Shown: positions 11,501 to 20,519 of the stretch, piece after piece
Numbering within the stretch: position 1 is the first letter of the stretch
Layout of the letters: each line of letters begins with the position of its first letter
Assembly: GCA_942486035.1 (NCBI GenBank)
Contig: CALNXK010000007.1
Location: 1,239,501-1,303,500, forward strand
From: Porites lobata
Taxonomy: Eukaryota; Cnidaria; Anthozoa; Scleractinia; Poritidae
DNA: 64,000 nucleotides
Direction: 5' to 3'
The notes under the pieces: generated by a model
Database searches by the model: none
Seen by the model: the letters and a program-made list of their open reading frames with translations, nothing else
Told to the model about the DNA's origin: nothing
Position numbers and translations under genes: made by a program

Positions 11501-14500
11501 TAGCGGCGACACAGCCCCTATAATTAATTGGTTATTGCAAGAAGACCCAATGGCCAAGATGGCCAATGATAATGTAAGCTCGATACGGAATCAGCCGCTG
11601 CTCAGGAAAGGAGCCTGCGCTCCTCCCCTCCTCCTCCTCCCTTGTCGGTGATGAACGAGACCAAACCTGAGAGACCAAGTTCTTCACCAGGTAGCAGGCG
11701 TAGTAAGCTCAGCTTAAGTACGCACATGCAGAAGGAGAAGTCTGTAAAGCGCTAGCCCGCTTGTCGCACAAGCTCTGCCTCCAATCATGTGCCACCGTTT
11801 CTCGCCTATCAAGAACAAAACCAGTAAATTTTCACTGAAGCACCCGACTTCGAGTGGAGTTCTTTGGAGAACGTTAAGACAGTTTTTTGTCTGTTACGAT
11901 AAATTTGATGATACCATTTCAAGTGAAAATTATCAAGAAATGTTTTGCGGCAGAGCATTCTTGAGGCTATACTATGTGGTTCTTAGCATTAGATCCTCGA
12001 GAGAGAGAGCGTTGCAATGTCAATGTTTTCTATTTTCAGGATGTAACATTAGCAGAAGGAATGGTTATGTACTCCAGGGAAGCAACCGAAGCTGTTCAGA
12101 GCTTAAGTGAGGAGCTCAGCTCTGTTAAAACACAAATTTCACAGGTTTGTCCTTGGTCGATTTTGTCAGTTTGTGGAGCAATTACAGCGTTTGAACTAAA
12201 GTTGAAACATAAGAAAATGACTTGGTCTCTGGCTAACAAATTGAATAGTCCGGTCTCTTAGTGCAAAATATAGGCCGGATCGTTACAGACGTGACAAAAG
12301 TGTCAAATTTGGCACAGAGCTTCCTTAGCACCTACTGATTAATACTGGAGGGGGTGCCCGTTACAAATGGTCCAAATTACAGATAAAAGGGGGGGTTAAC
12401 TTTCACCTATAATAGCAGATTGGGTTCCCTGTGGTGAGTACTCTTCTTGTTTGATTTGGCTAAAAAACATTTGTTGCAAATTTTTAAGTTTTTAATTTGG
12501 TAATGTTTAGTTGTTGTTACACTATTCAAAATAGTTTTACATATACATAATACTGACAAGTGCCCAGTCTCCACACGGTAAGTGTGGCCATGTTCATTGT
12601 GCGGACTGTGCGGCTATCAGTGTCACTGCTAAGACTTGCCAGTGATAATATCATTACATATCAATTTAAACAGATCACAAAGCCAGCTTTCAAAGATGTC
12701 ATACAATAACATAAAACGCAAATGTATCACATCCTAAACGACAGAATCGTTAAAGTTTGAAATGCCACATGAACGACCTCATGAACCGTAACTGACAACG
12801 CGCCCACTTTGTAATTGTGCAGCTAAGATTAGATTATAATTTGCTTCGTTGGTAACCCTGTCCTTGAGATAATGATTAAAACATTATCATTATCCATCAT
12901 ATCTGAAAGTTTCAAAGCTATAGCTTAAAACCTGTCCCGACTGGAGGTCGGTCAATTTTGATTTTTGCGTCTAAAATAGAGTGAGAGAAAATCAGCTCTA
13001 AAGATTTAGCGCGAGCTCCACGCTTGGCTGGTTAGCTCAGAAAAGGCTCATTTTAGAAGGGTTAAAAAGCACTTTCTGATTTTCTTTTTCTGCCAAAATA
13101 AAATTTATGACTCCCTCATGCCAGAAATCCAAAAAAACCAAAATCGAGCAATGCACTAAAATTTCAATTTACCGAGACCTTAAAAAGAAGTGCATGAGGT
13201 CCCTGCATGCCTAGACACCTGTAAGCGGCTCATTCACTTCAGAGCCCTTGGACCAGAGTGTTAATGGTAGGTCTATAGGATCTTTCAAAAAAAAGGAAGG
13301 TCGTTTACAAACAATCTAACTTCAGAAGAGCTGAAATTTACAGGAACAAGGCCTCTTTTAGCAAACCAATGATGCATCATTTATGAAAATGAATGTAATT
13401 TGTTTGATGCAATTAGGCGAATACCCCGTGGCTACGAAATCTTACGATCATGAATTCCTCAAGAGCAATTCAGTTACCAACGTTTCACAAAATAATGCTG
13501 TGGAAAATTACAGAAAATACCAAAAAAGCAAGGGTCAACAATAATTGTGGCCTGGTCCCTTATAATAATGGAGTGGTCATTATAAAGAAGCCCATCAGCC
13601 CCAACTTTGACCACTCAAACAGATTTTTGACAGATTACATACTGCAAAACTTTGCATTCACTCATGCCTATGTTGCCACACCAGGAGCCTAGAAATCGGC
13701 TCCTGGTCACACCTTGTTTTTATTGCTGAATATCATTCTAAAGAGCTTTTCGAAATATTTTGTTAGTAGGGGTGTTTTGAACATGATTGATATTTAGAGA
13801 TGGTGACAAAAACGAACACAGAAAAAGTCACAAAACGAGACGCATGAAACAACCGCAATCTAATATTCGTTTTACACCGATATAATGGCTTCTTTGGCTG
13901 CTATGCTGACATTCTTGAAGATGGCCGGTAGTTTCAAAGCTCGTCCCGGGTTAGGTATACCGTTTATTACCAGTTTCACGGTTCCTGAGACTTAGGGCCT
14001 GTTAACATAAAGGTGGGGGACCCCAGGTAGGTGAGGTAACCTGCTTAGGTGGGGTAAAAAAATAACCCTTCTTTACATGCAGTCTTACAACCCCACCATC
14101 CTGGGGTGCAGTTTCTCAAGATTATTGAATGGTCGCTAAGCATGTAAACAAGAAAAATGCTGGCAAACCACGTCTACGCTCAATTGCTGCTCTTGCTACA
14201 ACCTTCAGTGTTGTGGCTTTCTATTGTTACCATTAATAATTATGTGAAGCCACCCAGCGCCAAAGTGAATTTTGCGCGAATTTGATGTATCACGAATCCG
14301 ACCCCGACTAGCCTGGGTTTCCTCACCTTGAAACGTTGACATGGAAAAATTTGACCTCAGCTGAGAGGGTTACCTGGTGTGGCAGACCGGGCTACCCACC
14401 TTGAAGGGTGACCCCACCTATCATGTAAACGTGATCAAATTAAAATGAGAGATTATATGGACAAGCGGGTTACCCCACCTAAGTGGGTTACCATTCCTAC

Positions 14501-16122
14501 CTGGGGTCCCCCCTCCTCCATGTGAACAGGCCCTAAAAGTTAGCCCGGCCCCCTTTCTACAGTTTCAGCAGTTAAACCATTCACCATTTATCATTTGAGT
14601 CAATCTTGTACCACTTGAGTCTCACTTTTACGACTTGATAAGCTGTTATTATTTTTGGACATGAGTGCTTCAGTGCCAAATGTAGAGGCTTCATGATAAA
14701 CTGTACTGTTTTTTGAAGCTTGGGCTAACTTGTTTCTTTTTTTCGTTTATGAGACCAGATTCTTTTTTGTTTGTTTTTGCTTTGTAAAGCTTAGACAAAC
14801 TGCGGAAATTGTAAATGATATGACTTGTGCCACGGTGCTTGCTTCTCTGTCAAAATATGCACTTGCGTCCAGCAGATAACTGGATAAAGAGAGACTGAAA
14901 GGCATCCAGGCCTATGTTAAGCTGAAAAATTAATTACCTCCCTAGGAAAGAACTATTTTGGGTTCTGGCATTTCGTTATTTGCTCTTCATGAATAGCTGT
15001 CATAAATCCCTGATAATATGTGATACAACAGACTCTTTGACAATTTCTTTTTTCTGAAATTTTGTGTGTGAATCGCTATGCCATACGCTTTCTTCAGTTT
15101 AAAGTGACATGTAATGACAAGTAATATTTGATAAATAAGGCTTAAGCCACACAATAAGGCCTTCTCTAATTGAAATACATTAGAAAAGGAGAAAAGACCC
15201 CAGAAGCTGAGTACTTGCAAGTTATGAAGCAAAGACGAGGCCATCTTAGAAATGACTTATAAAAATGTGGGCGGACTGTGGACTTGCTTTAAGGGCACAG
15301 TAATAATCAACTTAATTATACAATCAATAAGCAAAAATGGATGGGAATGCCAGATGTTTGAGTGAAATTGTTGTTTACAACCTGAGAATAGAATTCAGAG
15401 TGATTTAAGGTATTAAATAACAATTTTCAATCAAAACACCACAGGGACCCCAGCAGGTGAAATGTGCAATAATTAAATCCTGTTTAGCTCGCTTCAGTGG
15501 CATATTTTTGCAGTGGGCACCCCCTCTAATATTCATGGTACTGCAATAAGCTATCGCTGTGCAAAGTTTGGTGCTTTTGTCAACTCTGTAACGATCCTGA
15601 CCCTAAGAGACCTGACTAAAAGAGATATTGGGGTGACTAAGGGCCGGTCAGAAAAATAAACGAAAACCCGGCCTGTTTTTATCTTATCATGAATTCTTAA
15701 CTGGCTTTCTGTTTAAGAGAAACGAGATTTTTTCACTTTTCCATTTTTTTCTTCACGAGTAGAGATATTTGTCATGTTTGTGTAACCGGATTGATAAACT
15801 GGGACGATTCTACTGTCATTGAATACCCCATGCTAGACGCAAAGCTTCATGCCGGTTATTTCAAAAGCGCTTATTCTCTCAGTCTGCTTGCTCTCAGTAT
15901 TTAACGTGGTTATATGATCATAAATCAACACTTGATCTGGATCTTGTTTTCTTTTTTTGGCAGATCAGCTCCAAAGTATCAAATACAGCTCCAGATCTGG
16001 TTAACTATCAGAAACCACAGTCATCCCATTCTTCATCACGGGTTGGCGTCACACTAGTAGCAGGGGTGGCTACTGTCGCATTGGGTGCCTTTGTGTTTCA
16101 CAGGGTTTGGAGCAATTCATGA
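2589..16122 (+). CDS. ASZ1: GASZ: ankyrin repeat, SAM and basic leucine zipper protein 1 (13 exons)
   Basis: Germline scaffold of the piRNA pathway that acts on the outer mitochondrial membrane and in nuage. Exons: 2589-2977, 4222-4352, 5415-5537, 6291-6408, 6510-6621, 6845-6979, 7144-7190, 7505-7598, 8545-8601, 9292-9404, 9954-10074, 12040-12144, 15964-16122. All junctions are GT-AG and in phase, giving 1704 nt (567 aa). Domains: acidic start SDSDDEGF, then an Arg/Gly-rich segment (about residues 93-130), ankyrin repeats (about 145-336, for example SGWTCLMLAA and SPLMYAAREG), a SAM domain (about 355-440, SLELFLAGHEL to VRTKILDSIREI), a helical zipper-like stretch (VILANVSKYL) and a C-terminal membrane anchor (VGVTLVAGVATVALGAFVFH). 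Human ASZ1 is 475 aa; the excess is mainly the RG-rich N-terminus. The exon 1 donor (AAG|GTTTGG) is weak and least certain. Its neighbours are divergent HSD17B10 and the Wnt cluster. Confidence 0.9.
3021..3476. mobile_element. MITE with internal tandem repeats (ASZ1 intron 1)
   Basis: The outer ends form an inverted repeat: a run CCCGGGGGGG followed by TACTCCCATACATTACC on the left, against a GGGTATTTTTTGGGTGGGTA-type end on the right in reverse complement. CATTGACGC flanks both sides, as a likely target duplication. Between about 3090 and 3410 the unit TTCTAGAACGGGGTAT recurs roughly six times. No coding capacity is seen. Confidence 0.7.
5900..6045. mobile_element. foldback element (ASZ1 intron 3)
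   Basis: Perfect 22-bp arms at 5938-5959 and 5985-6006 (CTGGGTAGTACTTCTGATTG and its reverse complement), with weaker pairing extending outward to GTGTCACT / AGTGACAC and beyond. A single related arm with CTGGGTAGTGCC and CTTCTGATTGG lies at about 8430-8475 in intron 8, so this is a dispersed family. Confidence 0.6.
6634..6720. repeat. 87-bp near-perfect hairpin just after the ASZ1 exon 5 donor
   Basis: Arms of about 42 bp (6634-6676 and 6679-6720) differ at about one position and meet almost without a loop at AATAACTGTTATT. The left arm starts only about 12 nt after the exon 5 splice donor at 6622. Confidence 0.8.
8653..8817. mobile_element. 165-bp MITE with 7-bp target duplication (ASZ1 intron 9)
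   Basis: Terminal inverted repeats CTACCCTGGG / CCCAGGGTAG are flanked on both sides by GCCAAAC (8646-8652 and 8818-8824). The GC-rich interior includes an internal palindrome TGTCGGCCGAAGGCCGACA. No ORF of note. Confidence 0.75.
9436..9561. mobile_element. 126-bp TAGCCTG-type MITE, perfect 9-bp target duplication
   Basis: Ends TAGCCTGTGAACAGGC / CACAGGCTA with GGGTACGAA directly repeated at 9427-9435 and 9562-9570. It lies in ASZ1 intron 10. A 9-bp duplication is typical of Mutator-like transposases, so a MULE-derived non-autonomous element is the best guess. Confidence 0.8.
10260..10776. mobile_element. 517-bp TAGCCTG-type element with about 105-bp inverted repeats
   Basis: Left arm from TAGCCTGCGAAAACATCCG to about 10365; right arm from about 10670 to CGGATGTTTT-like sequence reading back to AGGCTA. 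TGTTTCAAA is repeated exactly at 10251-10259 and 10777-10785. It sits in ASZ1 intron 11. The roughly 300-bp interior has no recognisable gene. Same terminal signature and 9-bp duplication as the elements at 9436, 16442 and 55069. Confidence 0.82.
12247..15617. mobile_element. large (about 3.4 kb) inverted-repeat DNA element in the last ASZ1 intron
   Basis: About 115 bp at 12247-12370 (GTCCGGTCTCTTAG, GGATCGTTACAGA, GAGGGGGTGCCC) recurs in inverted orientation at about 15490-15617 (GTCAGGTCTCTTAG, GGATCGTTACAGA, GAGGGGGTGCCC), with divergence. It fills most of the 3.8-kb last intron. No transposase is visible, so it is a decayed or non-autonomous element. Another MITE (13994-14535) is nested inside. 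Confidence 0.6.
13994..14535. mobile_element. MITE nested in the large intron element
   Basis: Inverted ends GGGCCTGTTAACAT / ATGTGAACAGGCCC, followed inward by GGGGGACCCCAGGTAGG and its inverse, with about 60 bp of imperfect terminal repeat. TA or TTA flanks suggest a Harbinger- or mariner-type target. Confidence 0.72.
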
Positions 16123-16441
16123 CAACGAAAAGAAGACCTTAACAGATGACACGGTGTCCATGCGTGACAACGTTTTACTACGTCTTACTTCGCTGAGAGC
16201 CCAATTGTCAAGTGTGTAATAGCTAGTGCACATGAACCTCCTGGGACTTTGAAGAGCAGATGTGGAGGGTCTTGTTTCTCCTGTAATGATACTGTTACTT
16301 TGGGAAAAAGAGCTTTGCAACATCTGTGTTTGCAGTCCGCCCTGTCCCCAGTACTATCGTTCCTAGGGCCTCCCTTCTTAGTAAGGCCTTTTCGCTTGCC
16401 CAAAAATTTGGCCAGTCCACTCCCGGTTGACGTGCGGCACC

Positions 16442-16577
16442 TAGCCTGCGTGGCAGGTGCTTGGAAGTAGTGGGCAAAAGAGAGAACGGGCGCGCGCGAG
16501 GGAGACACGCGTGTCTCCTTCTCCCGCGCCCGTTTTTTCTTGTGCCCACTACTTCCAAGCGCCTGCTACGCAGGCTA
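16442..16577. mobile_element. 136-bp TAGCCTG-type MITE in the ASZ1 3' UTR
   Basis: Almost entirely palindromic: TAGCCTGCGTGGCAGGTGC at the left pairs with GCGCCTGCTACGCAGGCTA at the right, including GGAAGTAGTGGGCA / TGCCCACTACTTCC. The flanks TGCGGCACC (16433-16441) and TGCGTCACC (16578-16586) form a 9-bp duplication with one mismatch. It begins 320 bp after the ASZ1 stop and before the candidate polyadenylation signals, so it is probably transcribed. Confidence 0.8.
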
Positions 16578-16818
16578 TGCGTCACCTAAAAACGTCTTTG
16601 CTTAAGCGCCTTTCGTAGCTTCAAAAGAAGCTAACTTTTTTTCTTGTGTTTTTGTCTTTGGCGAAAAGTGTGGGAGTCAAAATCTAAAACATTTTAATAT
16701 GTAACGTTTATCGGCTCGCGCAAAATGCATCGTAAATTTTATTTTTGTTCTTAATACTATTGGAGATCATTGTGTTTCTCTGTGATAATTCTAATTAAAG
16801 AAAGTGTTATGGTTGTCA

Positions 16819-16857
16819 AATAAAAATTATTATAGTACTTATTGTAAAGGAAATAAA
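16819..16857 (+). terminator. candidate ASZ1 polyadenylation signals
   Basis: AATAAA occurs at 16819-16824 and again at 16852-16857, about 700 nt after the stop codon, in AT-rich DNA. They are the first canonical signals after the coding end that I see. Confidence 0.45.
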
Positions 16858-16859
16858 TG

Positions 16860-17548
16860 ATTTGCTGGACAAAAGGTGAGAAGAGTGCTTCTTCACTGTA
16901 CCGGTATGTTAATATGAGGGTGATAAATGAAATATTAGCCCTTTGTTATAAGTGCAAATAAGGCTATGTTCACACTGCAGTATGTGGTCCTTGGTCCGGA
17001 CGAAAAAGACCTAAATAAGTTTTTTTTGTCTTAGAAGAGGAGTAGTTAGCTGAAATTTGTCCTGTTAGTTGCCGTAACATTTTACTAACTTGTGACAAAC
17101 CGACAACTTCTGAGCTTTGCGGAAAATCCTGCATCATACAAAATAACCGCTACGTTTGAAGGTCCCTGGTCCTGCCAGCGGCTCCTTGGTCCGGCCACTT
17201 TGGCCACATTGTAAGCCCGCAAGCAAACTGTGCGCAAAAAGAAACCTTTGAAGCACCAACTGATCTAAATTCCTGTATATTTTCTGTAGGCATCATTTTA
17301 ACTTCGAAACCAAAATGAGATGTCTGTGTAAAGAGCTATAGTTTGCAATTGGTCTCATGAAGAATTACTAATTTCGTTTCTGTGCGAATGTGTGTCGTGC
17401 AGTTATCGATGCAGTTACGATGCAACGGTAACGATATGGCCACTACTTTAAATGAATTAAGTCAGATTTCAGAGGGATAGAACAATTAAATTTGTCGTCG
17501 CTTGTTTACGACCTCAAAAAAAGTTCCCTTCTAGAAATTTTATGTCTT
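16860..17548. other. intergenic DNA with no gene seen
   Basis: No recognisable coding segment. TGGTCCTTGGTCCGG-like words at about 16983 and 17190 hint at an old repeat, but I could not define its ends. Confidence 0.5.
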
Positions 17549-17712
17549 AAGGTGATGTTACACGAGACGATCCGCAACGACGATTTTTAGCGCAACACGA
17601 CGTTGCACATTGCAGCGACATTGTTTTGAACAGTTACAACATTGTTCTAACATTGCAACGCCGTGTTGCGCTAAAAATCGTCGTTGCGAATCGTCCCATG
17701 TAACATCACCTT
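17549..17712. mobile_element. 164-bp MITE (AAGGTGATGTTACAC family), copy A
   Basis: About 60-bp inverted ends, AAGGTGATGTTACACGAGAC / its inverse, then CAACGACGATTTTTAGCGC / inverse. The same family recurs at 18121-18301. Confidence 0.78.
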
Positions 17713-17893
17713 TGGCCTTGCAGCAACGGCACAGAAATCCGACGTGCGCCATCATGCACGTGCAGTCTGTGCAGAGTAATGTTTTGCTTGTTAAAAACTG
17801 TTGCCTTGATTTTTTGACTTTTGACTGATGTTTGTGAACGACTTGTTCCAGTTCTGTGTCGTTGCTGTTCATACTCTACTGGATAGCTTTCCT

Positions 17894-18068
17894 GGGGCGG
17901 ATCTAGGGGGAGGGTGCAGGGGGTGCGCACCCCCCCTCCCCCGAGATGACCTGCGGTTTTCTAATACAACTGGTATTCTGCGAAAAAAAAACTATGTGGT
18001 TTACTGGTGTTGAAGTAGAGCAAGAGACGAGTGCACCCCCTCCTAAAAAAAAATCCTGGATCCGCCCC
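17894..18068. mobile_element. MITE with GGGGCGGATC ends
   Basis: Inverted ends GGGGCGGATCTAGGGGG / CCTGGATCCGCCCC, with inner GTGCACCCCCTCC matching GGGAGGGTGC. CCTGGGG and CCCCTGC flanks make the exact borders uncertain by a few bases. Confidence 0.7.
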
Positions 18069-18120
18069 TGCTTTCCTTGTAGACACCGAAATCTATCCAG
18101 TATAGTGCGTACATAGCCTA

Positions 18121-18301
18121 AAGGTGATATTTGTTACACGGGGATTTACTCGGGACGATTTGCAACGACGATTTTCAGTGCAACACAGCGTTGCAATGTT
18201 GGAACAATGTTACAACCATTCGAAGCAATGTCGCAACAATGCTGTAGTGCTGTTTTGCGCTGAAAATCGTCTTTGCAAATCGTCCCGTGTAACATCACCT
18301 T
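18121..18301. mobile_element. MITE (AAGGTGATGTTACAC family), copy B
   Basis: Same design as the copy at 17549: AAGGTGATATTTGTTACACG against CGTGTAACATCACCTT, then CGACGATTTTCAGTGCAAC paired with GCGCTGAAAATCGTC. It is diverged in the middle and carries a small expansion near the left end. Confidence 0.75.
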
Positions 18302-18325
18302 AAGACCTACTTTTTTTTTTCGTTT

Positions 18326-18395
18326 TAGTAGCAGCAGCAGCAGCAGCAGCAGTAGTAGCAGTAGCAGTAGCAGTAGCAGTAGTAGTAGTAGTTGT
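18326..18395. repeat. AGC/AGT trinucleotide microsatellite
   Basis: Pure (CAG)n at first, then mixed AGT/AGC units, about 70 bp. Translated on the minus strand it gives a leucine run that is not a gene. Confidence 0.9.
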
Positions 18396-18789
18396 AGTGG
18401 TATTTTTTTTTTCGTTTTGCGTAAACTACCCAAGAGACCTTTGCATGGATAGGTACCGTCATTGAAAACTAATTGGGCCAAAATCAGTATGATTAGATCG
18501 AAGTTTCGAGAGGCATGATCGAATGGTCTTTAATCTCTTATATCACTTGGCTAGTTGACATCAGTTTTTCAACAACAACAATCTTTTATTCCACCTATTA
18601 ATTCGTTTACAGTTTTATTCAATAAAAAAAAAATTAGGGAGTCGTAGTGAGAAACTTACTAACCATCGGCGAGGTAACATAATGGAAGAACAAAAATGGC
18701 GGAGCTCGTAAAAACGTGGCCATCCGCCATAATGCCATGCGCATTAATCCACTTCCTTCATACTTACTTTAATCATCATTTTGGTTCAT

Positions 18790-19002
18790 ACCTTATTACA
18801 TGAAATTTTGGCGACACTTTAATTTAGCGAATTTGGCCATTATTTTTAAAGTTTCAGTACGTATGATTTAATTTAAATGAAGTTGTTGACGTTTATGATT
18901 TCATCACAAAACTGTTCTATTGTCGTCGTAAAAATTTTGAATACCTTAATTCGCCAAAGTTTCTCTAAATTTGAGCGTCGCCAAATTTTCATGTAATAAG
19001 GT
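18790..19002. mobile_element. 213-bp MITE with TA flanks
   Basis: Inverted ends ACCTTATTACATGAAATTTT / AAATTTTCATGTAATAAGGT followed by GGCGAC / GTCGCC. TA lies on both sides, as for mariner-type insertions. Confidence 0.78.
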
Positions 19003-19533
19003 AATAATAATGGTAAAAATAATAATATTTATTAACGAATGTTGCGCAAATATCAATCAAGAATTTCCATCTTCGCATTACACACATTTTTGAACAAACT
19101 CTAGTTTTATAGATCTTAAAATAGTGACAAGCTAATAAAATGACATCTACCTAATTATTCTAACAATCCTATTTACAAGTCCTATTTAGTAATGAAAACT
19201 TAAAATGCACTTCTAGTGCAAGTCGTAGTTCTACAAATTCTAAAATCAATAACTGGTTATTCTTCAAAATCCTATTTAGAAATTCTATTTAATGATTTAT
19301 ATATACAACAATATTTGCGAGAGCATGTGTACAGCAAATCTGGAATTAAGGCGAGAAAAGTTATCTGACACAACCTGATCACGGGGGCTTTACCCTTGCA
19401 AATAGCACAGCGCACGAATGACGTCACCGTGACTAATTTACAATTTTTGTAAAATGACAAAACTAAGACAAACATGACATTTTAGTGACAAAAGACAAAC
19501 AAAAGTGAGGAATTCGCTTACGCTTTAATTTCT

Positions 19534-20103
19534 AGTACAAACATTAACCACAAAGGACTGCAAAGGACCGTAAACGAATATGCCGAAGAACGTACGATCG
19601 ACAAAGACCTGATCAGCAAAACTGATAAGTAGAAATATTAAATTCTGCAAACAGAATACTGCAATGCTGATCGTACTACGTGAAAATTAACTCTGCAAGA
19701 CATGAACTCGACACCGAAAGAACTCAAGACAGAGCGGGATTGTAGCCATAGACAGCTGTTTCGCCCTTTTTGCGTGGTTCTGTCCATATTTTAGAGGTTG
19801 GTTTTGGCCAATCCTTTATTTTCCCTGCGAGACATCAACTTGACACTTGGACCCTTGCCCCCAAGAAGGCACGTGGTATCGCGTGATTCTAGGCTTAAAT
19901 CAGAGTGCGCGGATATTTTTCATCAGAGCTTTCTCTGGTTGTTACGCCATACTGACGAGCCCCAAAAAGGGCGAAACAGCTGTCTATGGCTACAATCCCG
20001 CTCTGTTTTGAGTTCTTTCGGTGTCGTGTTGATGTCTTGCACAGTAAATTTCCACGTAGTACGATCAGCATTGCAGTATTCTGTTTGCAGAATTTAATGT
20101 CTA
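19534..20103. mobile_element. 570-bp insertion unique to duplication copy 1
   Basis: CTTTAATTTCTA occurs on both sides (19523-19534 and 20104-20115) but only once at the equivalent site of copy 2 (about 30909), so this is a clean insertion with a target duplication of about 12 bp. Inside, about 140-bp inverted arms (19627-19770 and 19955-20103) share ATTAAATTCTGCAAACAGAA and GGGCGAAACAGCTGTC. The first 90 bp lie outside the arms. No gene is recognised. Confidence 0.75.
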
Positions 20104-20115
20104 CTTTAATTTCTA

Positions 20116-20121
20116 TTTATT
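20116..20121 (-). terminator. candidate polyadenylation signal of Wnt gene 1
   Basis: AATAAA on the minus strand about 400 nt after the stop. The same signal is present at 30921-30926 behind gene 2. Confidence 0.35.
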
Positions 20122-20519
20122 TGTCTGTGTTTCAGTTCTATAAACAGTAACTGTGCGCAGCGCTATCGGGAGCGAAGAGACGCTTTCTCCCGCCCTCTCA
20201 GAAACGGCAAGGAAAACGCTCGAGGAAAGAGGATGATTCTTACAGGTTGACCTGTTTCTTGACTAGTCCCTGGTTAGCGCTTTCCCAGGGCTTAGTTTCA
20301 CAACCAGGTATCTCAGTCAAAGCTGCAGACAATTCCTTACTTTTGAAACGAAAAGGCAACTGGAGCCGAAATGCGTCCCGCAAGTGTTTTTGGGAACGTT
20401 ACAGGGGACGCGCAGGTCAGCTATTGGCCAATTTTTGCCCCTGTCCCTAGTAACAGTCCCAGAAGACTTTGCGAAAGTTCACTCGGCCCAGTTTCCTTCT
20501 CGTTTCTAAAGTGGCGAAT

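Noticed and set aside
18146..18481. Minus-strand frame with a long leucine run
   Set aside because: Product of a CAG/CTG-type microsatellite and a MITE; no gene support.
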